Positions 6,281-9,827 of a DNA stretch of 9,827 nucleotides are shown here, piece by piece; position 1 is the first letter of the stretch; every line of letters begins with the position of its first letter. Origin of the DNA: Candidatus Zixiibacteriota bacterium (GTDB lineage: Bacteria; Zixibacteria; MSB-5A5; GN15; PGXB01); the NCBI GenBank assembly GCA_030591405.1, contig JAUVBC010000058.1:1-9827 (forward strand). Reading direction: 5' to 3'. The translations under genes were made by a program, and so were the position numbers. The notes under the pieces are model-generated. The model saw nothing but the letters and a program-made list of their open reading frames with translations. It made no database searches and had not been told where the DNA came from.

Positions 6281-6724
6281 ATGAAAATAGCAATCGGATC
6301 CGATCACGCCGCTGTTGACCTGAAGGATAAGGTTAGAATTCTTTTGGAAAGTAAGGATATTAAAGTAATCGATTTTGGCACTAATTCAAAAGATTCGGTT
6401 GATTATCCTGACTACGGTTTAAAAGTAGCGCAGGCGGTTGCTGCGGGTCGGGTGGACAAGGGAGTGGCGATTTGCTGGACAGGTGCCGGGATGGTGATTA
6501 CTACTAATAAAGTTAATGGTATTCGCGCTGCTTTATGTTTAAATAAAGATATGGCTTTTTATGCCCGTTCTCATAATGATATTAATGTTCTGGTGCTGTC
6601 ACAAAAATATGTCAAAGATGAAGATATTAATGATATAATCGATAGCTGGCTGACTACCGAATTTGAAGGTGGTCGTCATATTCAGCGGCTGGCCAAAATA
6701 AAAGCCGCGGAAAACAATCAATAG
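6281..6724 (+). CDS. rpiB: Ribose-5-phosphate isomerase B
   Basis: RpiB/LacAB-family sugar-phosphate isomerase, interconverting ribose 5-phosphate and ribulose 5-phosphate in the non-oxidative pentose phosphate pathway. It has 147 aa, normal length. Motifs: IGSDHAA at 5-11 (D8, H9), DYPDY at 41-45, active-site C65 and T67 in CWTGAGM, NKVNGIRAAL at 76-85, SHNDINVL at 97-104, and phosphate-binding GGRHIQR at 130-136. The usual residue after the cysteine is Gly or Asp (C-G-TG-I-G); here it is Trp66. That might alter sugar specificity, so an allose- or other aldose-phosphate isomerase role is possible. AAGGTGAG precedes the ATG. A weak -10 TATGAT (6244-6249) just past the upstream terminator may start the transcript, but no good -35 goes with it. 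It is 26 nt upstream of glyA and probably cotranscribed. Confidence 0.88.
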   Translation: MKIAIGSDHAAVDLKDKVRILLESKDIKVIDFGTNSKDSVDYPDYGLKVAQAVAAGRVDKGVAICWTGAGMVITTNKVNGIRAALCLNKDMAFYARSHNDINVLVLSQKYVKDEDINDIIDSWLTTEFEGGRHIQRLAKIKAAENNQ

Positions 6725-6750
6725 ATGGAAATGAATAGAGGATATTTGCA

Positions 6751-7995
6751 ATGTCATATTTAGAAAAGTCTGATCCTGAAGTATTTGAAGCTTATCAAAA
6801 AGAGACAATGCGCGAATCGGATAAGCTCGAACTTATCGCCTCGGAAAATTTTGTTTCGGAAGCGGTGCTTGAAGCTGCCGGCGGAATTATGACCAATAAA
6901 TACGCCGAGGGGTATCCCGGGAAACGGTACTATGGCGGTTGTGAGTTTGTTGATATTGCCGAAAATCTTGCCCGCGAACGAGCCAGGGAGCTATTTAAAT
7001 GCGAACATGTCAATGTCCAACCGCATTCAGGATCGCAGGCAAATATGGGCGTTTATTTTACCGTTTTGGAACCGGGCGATAAAGTGATGGGGTTGGATTT
7101 ATCGCATGGCGGACATTTGACTCACGGACATCCTCTAAATTTTTCCGGCAAATTATATCAGTTCTTTCCATATCAAGTTGATAAAGAGACTGAGGTTATA
7201 AATTACGACAAACTGAAAATTCAGGCTGAAGAAGTAAAACCAAAAATGATCGTCACCGGCGCTTCGGCTTATCCAAGAGCCCTCGATTTTAAGAAGTTTC
7301 GTGAGATAGCAGATTCCTGCGGTGCATATTTAATGGTTGATATTGCTCATATCGCCGGTCTGATTGCGACCGGTTATCATGAGTCACCAATTCCTTATGC
7401 CGATTTTGTAACTACTACAACGCATAAGACATTGCGTGGCCCGCGTGGTGGGATGATTATGTGCAAGGAAAAATATGCCGCTGATATTGATCGCACCGTG
7501 ATGCCCGGAATTCAGGGTGGACCATTGATGCATATTATTGCCGCCAAGGCGGTCGCTTTTGGTGAGGCGTTAAAGCCGGAATTTAAAGATTACCAGAAAA
7601 GAATTCTTGATAATGCACGAACCTTATCGGCTGAGTTAAAAAATATGGGGTATCATATTGTTTCCGGCGGAACCGATACGCATCTGTTTTTGCTTTCATT
7701 TCTTGATCGCGATTTTTCCGGCAAAAAAGTTGAAAAGGCGCTTGATAAAGCAGGGATGACGGTTAACAAAAATACCGTCCCATTTGATACGCGCAAACCG
7801 TTTGTCACCTCTGGTGTTAGAATCGGAACCCCGGCAATAACCACTCGTGGTATGGGGACAGATGATATGAAAACAATCGCCAAGTTTATCGACAGAGCTA
7901 TCAAGAATCTTGGAGACGATGAGGCATTGGCGAAAATCGCCAGTGAAGTAAAAACACTATGCGACAAATTCCCGTTGTACACTGATAGAAAATAA
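6751..7995 (+). CDS. glyA: Serine hydroxymethyltransferase
   Basis: PLP enzyme that converts serine and tetrahydrofolate to glycine and 5,10-methylene-tetrahydrofolate, the main one-carbon source for purines, thymidylate and methionine; cytoplasmic. It has 414 aa, full bacterial length. Family landmarks: LIASENFVS (28-36), YAEGYPGKRYYGG (51-63), SHGGHLTHG (118-126), VDIAHIAGL (196-204; D197 and H200 contact PLP), the PLP lysine K226 in TTTTHKTLRGPRGG, and R357 in SGVRIGTPA for the substrate carboxylate. AGAGGA sits 8 nt before the ATG. It follows rpiB closely. Downstream, a 122-nt gap with a weak hairpin separates it from the next genes. Its product feeds the thymidylate route that also uses the dCMP deaminase further down. 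Confidence 0.97.
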   Translation: MSYLEKSDPEVFEAYQKETMRESDKLELIASENFVSEAVLEAAGGIMTNKYAEGYPGKRYYGGCEFVDIAENLARERARELFKCEHVNVQPHSGSQANMGVYFTVLEPGDKVMGLDLSHGGHLTHGHPLNFSGKLYQFFPYQVDKETEVINYDKLKIQAEEVKPKMIVTGASAYPRALDFKKFREIADSCGAYLMVDIAHIAGLIATGYHESPIPYADFVTTTTHKTLRGPRGGMIMCKEKYAADIDRTVMPGIQGGPLMHIIAAKAVAFGEALKPEFKDYQKRILDNARTLSAELKNMGYHIVSGGTDTHLFLLSFLDRDFSGKKVEKALDKAGMTVNKNTVPFDTRKPFVTSGVRIGTPAITTRGMGTDDMKTIAKFIDRAIKNLGDDEALAKIASEVKTLCDKFPLYTDRK

Positions 7996-8010
7996 TTATC
8001 AAACTTCCGT

Positions 8011-8039
8011 TTGACAGGAACTTTGATACTAAATAATCT
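8011..8039 (+). promoter_or_regulatory. Candidate promoter upstream of the thiamine-binding/cutA genes
   Basis: A perfect -35 TTGACA (8011-8016) is followed by -10 candidates AATAAT (8032-8037, 15-nt spacer) or TAATCT (8034-8039, 17-nt spacer). Transcription would begin around 8045 and leave a leader of about 70 nt containing a palindrome (8077-8088) and the GGAGG site. The -10 choices are imperfect and overlap the hairpin at 8035-8057. Confidence 0.4.
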
Positions 8040-8070
8040 ATTTCTTCAAAATAGATTCGTATTGTTTTTT
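8035..8070 (+). terminator. Weak hairpin after glyA, possible terminator or operator
   Basis: A 9-bp stem AATCTATTT (8035-8043) / AAATAGATT (8049-8057) with a 5-nt loop, followed after 7 nt by a run of six T (8065-8070). The stem is almost all A+T and the T-run is not adjacent, so termination would be inefficient. The same dyad overlaps the -10 of the candidate promoter at 8011-8039, so an operator is an equal possibility. Confidence 0.35.
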
Positions 8071-8117
8071 GTAGTTTTCAATATTGAATCGACTTATAAT
8101 ATTTGTGGAGGTATAGG

Positions 8118-8423
8118 ATGCTAATTCAATTTTCAATATTTCCAACTGGCGGTGGTGATTCGGCTTCAGGCGAAGTGTCAAAAGTAATTGATATAATTGA
8201 TAATTCCGGTTTGACATATAAAACATCATCGATGGCAACCGTTATTGAAGGGGAGTGGGATCAGATAATACCGGTAATCAATAAATGTCGTTTGAAATTG
8301 AAGGAAAATAGCAGTCGTGTCTATATGGTTTTGACCATGGATGACCGAGAAGGCGCAACCGGCAGAATAGACGGCAAAATTGTTTCGATTGAAAAGAAGT
8401 TAAATAAAAATATTCAGAAATAG
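8118..8423 (+). CDS. Thiamine-binding family protein (MTH1187/UPF0045)
   Basis: 101 aa, matching the small ferredoxin-like-fold proteins of the MTH1187/YkoF group (Pfam Thiamine_BP), which form oligomers and are thought to bind thiamine or related ligands in the cytoplasm. Visible signatures: N-terminal strand IQFSIFPTGGG (3-13), helix SGEVSKVIDIIDNSGL, TSSMATVIEGEWDQI (37-50), and TMDDREG (73-79) before a C-terminal helix. TVIEGEWD is especially diagnostic. The frame is open from a TTG at 8103, but GGAGG at 8107-8111 lies 6 nt before the ATG at 8118, so that start is used. It is followed 27 nt later by cutA, probably in the same transcript. No thiamine biosynthesis or transport gene is nearby and I saw no TPP riboswitch, so the ligand is unproven. 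Confidence 0.87.
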   Translation: MLIQFSIFPTGGGDSASGEVSKVIDIIDNSGLTYKTSSMATVIEGEWDQIIPVINKCRLKLKENSSRVYMVLTMDDREGATGRIDGKIVSIEKKLNKNIQK

Positions 8424-8450
8424 AAAATTTAAGATAATTGGGGTATGTAA

Positions 8451-8768
8451 ATGTCTGCATTTAGAGTTGTTATGGTGACGGTTCCGAAAGACAAAGCGGA
8501 AGAGATGTCTCAGAAAATTGTTGTCAGCGGATTGGCCGCCTGCGTTAATATTGTTGACAATGCCAGATCTATCTATAAATGGAAAGGCGAATTAAAAACT
8601 GAGACTGAGTCTATTCTGTTTATTAAAACCGCGACCAAAAAAGTGGAAAGTCTTATCAAATCGGTCAGAGAAGATCATCCTTATGAAACACCGGAAATAA
8701 TTTCGATGACAATTTCCGAAGGAAACCCTGACTTTCTCAATTGGGTCGATGAAGAAACGACCGAATGA
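8451..8768 (+). CDS. cutA: CutA-type divalent-cation tolerance protein
   Basis: 105 aa, normal length for CutA1, a very stable cytoplasmic trimer with a ferredoxin-like fold. It is linked to divalent metal tolerance in E. coli, and its molecular job is not settled. Conserved marks: VVMVTVPKDKAEE (6-18), GLAACVNI (27-34, C31), SIYKWKGEL (40-48), ESILFIKT (53-60), and HPYETPEI (76-83), then GNPDFLNWV. The ribosome site is a run of GGGG (8440-8443) 7 nt before the ATG. An ATG-TAA pair lies directly before the start codon, probably by chance. Its last 20 nt overlap the short ORF that follows, and DUF62-like coding begins right at its stop. Confidence 0.93.
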   Translation: MSAFRVVMVTVPKDKAEEMSQKIVVSGLAACVNIVDNARSIYKWKGELKTETESILFIKTATKKVESLIKSVREDHPYETPEIISMTISEGNPDFLNWVDEETTE

Positions 8769-8949
8769 GATAGTTTTAATTATAATCGGGAGATTGAAGA
8801 AAACCTTTGGTTCGGCAAAAACAGGAAAGCCGGCTGCCTATCTAAATTCGTTTGGGTATCTGGAAATAGCTGTCAATAGCGGTTCCGCAGCCGATTATTT
8901 TTTTATTGATTACATGTCAAAAGAAAAGATTTTAATTGCAACATCATAG
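8749..8949 (+). pseudogene. C-terminal remnant of an SAM hydroxide adenosyltransferase (DUF62)
   Basis: An ORF of 66 codons, starting inside the end of cutA in another frame. From about residue 11 it reads like the C-terminal beta-barrel of the DUF62/SAM hydroxide adenosyltransferase family: IGRLKKTFGSAKTGKPAAY, then NSFGYLEIAVNSGSAADYF. The N-S-x-G-x-LEIA-V-x-x-GSAA string is the family's conserved C-terminal segment. Complete members are about 250-280 aa and carry a catalytic N-terminal domain with TDFG and VVDPGVG motifs; none of that is seen here or elsewhere in the window. The match begins just after the cutA stop (8768), as if a deletion joined cutA to the last fifth of a former gene. 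The ATG at 8749 has no good ribosome site, so any translation would depend on cutA. The frame is still open through the conserved part, so decay is recent or the fragment is retained. Assignment is from motif memory. Confidence 0.7.
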
Positions 8950-8970
8950 AAACTAACTTAGATTCGAATT

Positions 8971-9471
8971 ATGACACACAACAGTAACTTCAAACGACCC
9001 TCCTGGGATGAATATTTTATGCGAATCGCCATGCTTGCCGCCACCCGATCGACCTGCCTGAGACGTCAGGTTGGAGCGGTGATTGTCAAGGATAAACGGG
9101 TTCTTGCAACTGGTTATAATGGTTCACCCGCCGGGCTGAAACACTGCCTCGACATCGGTTGTTTGCGTGATGAGCTGGGGATTCCATCAGGGGAGAGGCA
9201 TGAACTTTGCCGCGCCATTCATGCCGAGCAAAATGCCATCGTTCAGGCGGCCACATCAGGAACATCGATTGAGGGTGCCACTCTCTATTGCACTACTTCA
9301 CCATGTGTTCTCTGTGCCAAAGTTCTGATTAATTCAGGAATAAAAGAAATTTATGCCGGTGAGGGATACCCCGACGATCTTTCCCGACAAATGCTTGACG
9401 AGGCCGGGATTCAGGTAAAGCGTTTGGTTGTTAGCAGCAACGCAGAGCTAATGAAGGAATTTGAAAAATGA
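8971..9471 (+). CDS. comEB: dCMP deaminase (ComEB-like, zinc-dependent)
   Basis: Deaminates dCMP to dUMP, the substrate of thymidylate synthase; cytoplasmic. It has 166 aa, typical. The cytidine/deoxycytidylate deaminase zinc site is complete: H84-A-E86 (HAEQNAI, E86 the proton shuttle) and P-C112-x-x-C115 (PCVLC). The start region RPSWDEYFMRIA (9-20) and RRQVGAVIVKD (31-41) are typical of ComEB/dCMP deaminases. Extra cysteines C59, C64 and C80 in the insert before the active site may bind a second metal ion. No SD motif precedes the ATG at 8971, unlike most genes here, so initiation may be weak, depend on upstream translation, or use a leaderless message. A very weak promoter-like pair (TTGATT 8906, TTTAAT 8931) lies in the upstream remnant. 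It overlaps nrdR by ATGA, indicating coupled translation. Nucleoside or tRNA deamination is less likely. Confidence 0.92.
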   Translation: MTHNSNFKRPSWDEYFMRIAMLAATRSTCLRRQVGAVIVKDKRVLATGYNGSPAGLKHCLDIGCLRDELGIPSGERHELCRAIHAEQNAIVQAATSGTSIEGATLYCTTSPCVLCAKVLINSGIKEIYAGEGYPDDLSRQMLDEAGIQVKRLVVSSNAELMKEFEK

Positions 9472-9827
9472 AATGTCCCTTCTGCGGCCATGAGGAGGAC
9501 CGGGTTGTAGATTCCCGTTCAGCTCAGGATGGCCGGGCGGTGCGTCGCCGGCGGGAATGTCTCAAGTGTAAAGATCGGTTTACAACTTACGAATATATCG
9601 AAAATGTAACGCTGACTGTCACCAAATCGGATCACCGCCGTGAACCGTTTGATCGCAGAAAATTGATCAATGGTATCAAGCTGGCCTGCAATAAACGGCC
9701 TGTTTCAATAAAGAAAATTGAATCATTGGTTGACGGTATTGAATCTCGATTACAGGAGCTTTCCAAAAGCGAGGTAGCCAGTACCTATGTTGGTGAATTG
9801 GTGATGGAAGCGCTCAAAGAGACCGAT
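9468..9827 (+). CDS. nrdR: Transcriptional repressor NrdR (3' end outside window)
   Basis: ATP/dATP-sensing repressor of ribonucleotide reductase operons, acting at NrdR boxes. 120 codons are visible with no stop; the family is about 150 aa, so roughly 30 residues are cut off by the window edge. The N-terminal zinc ribbon is complete: C3-x-x-C6 (MKCPFCG) and C31-x-x-C34 (CLKC), with the basic stretch AVRRRREC between them for DNA contact. The ATP-cone begins at about residue 49, with VTKSDHRREPFDRRKLINGI and ACNKRPVS. The start ATG at 9468 overlaps the deaminase stop (ATGA), so the two are translated together; a GAAGGAA-like SD lies just upstream, within the deaminase gene. Linking dCMP deaminase and NrdR joins dNTP supply with its control. 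I saw no convincing NrdR box in this window. Confidence 0.96.
   Translation, partial: MKCPFCGHEEDRVVDSRSAQDGRAVRRRRECLKCKDRFTTYEYIENVTLTVTKSDHRREPFDRRKLINGIKLACNKRPVSIKKIESLVDGIESRLQELSKSEVASTYVGELVMEALKETD

Noticed and set aside
8095..8100. Perfect TATAAT as -10 of the thiamine-binding gene
   Set aside because: A start about 7 nt later would fall at or inside the GGAGG (8107-8111) and remove the ribosome site, and no good -35 lies 16-18 nt upstream.
8038..8238. Minus-strand open frame of 66 codons
   Set aside because: It overlaps the well-supported thiamine-binding gene and the control region, and shows no motif; shadow of A+T-rich sequence.
8445..8453. ATG-TAA-ATG: a start-stop pair directly before the cutA start
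   Set aside because: The GGGG ribosome site is 7 nt from the cutA ATG and only 1 nt from the first ATG, so initiation at the minimal ORF is unlikely; probably chance.
1..9827. CRISPR array, tRNA/rRNA genes, transposase, or phage-type defence cluster
   Set aside because: I found no regularly spaced repeats, cloverleaf sequence, transposase motif or defence gene; the window is housekeeping and envelope genes.

Overview
The window is ordinary bacterial chromosome, apparently from a Gram-negative organism of moderate to low G+C. The Gram-negative call rests on two genes for small exported proteins with cleavable signal peptides, glycine- and aromatic-rich alternating strands and C-terminal aromatic residues, as in outer-membrane beta-barrels. 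Starts are mostly ATG with good Shine-Dalgarno (SD) sites. The order rpiB-glyA-(dCMP deaminase)-nrdR recalls Deltaproteobacteria-like and FCB-type or candidate-phylum bacteria, but the sequence does not fix the phylum.

Layout. (1) 1-1382, minus strand: two beta-barrel-like genes in tandem (69-611 and 765-1382), each with its own TTGACA-type promoter and its own terminator. The two terminators share an arm. (2) 1383-1792: a divergent intergenic region holding the minus-strand promoter under overlapping inverted repeats, and a 19-nt direct repeat (17/19 identical) whose downstream copy contains the likely -35 of the next operon. (3) 1793-6182, plus strand: a compact operon for short-chain acyl-CoA metabolism, with acetyl-CoA acetyltransferase, 3-hydroxybutyryl-CoA dehydrogenase and two tandem acyl-CoA dehydrogenases, closed by a strong terminator at 6205-6238. 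(4) 6281-7995: rpiB and glyA. (5) 8118-8949: a thiamine-binding-family (MTH1187/UPF0045) gene, cutA, and a short ORF that looks like the C-terminal end of an S-adenosyl-L-methionine hydroxide adenosyltransferase (DUF62), directly after cutA. (6) 8971-9827: dCMP deaminase and nrdR, overlapping by ATGA; nrdR runs off the right edge.

How the genes work together. The thiolase operon can interconvert acetyl-CoA, acetoacetyl-CoA and 3-hydroxybutyryl-CoA, and separately oxidise or reduce acyl-CoA/enoyl-CoA. The crotonase that joins these halves and the EtfAB electron carrier are not in the window, so they must be encoded elsewhere. The second block supplies pentose phosphate and one-carbon/deoxynucleotide metabolism: GlyA makes methylene-tetrahydrofolate, dCMP deaminase makes dUMP for thymidylate synthesis, and NrdR represses ribonucleotide reductase genes.

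I found no mobile element, CRISPR array, RNA gene or clearly new system. The points most worth following are the DUF62 relic, the repeats in the 1383-1792 control region, and unusual residues in the second acyl-CoA dehydrogenase, RpiB and the thiolase.
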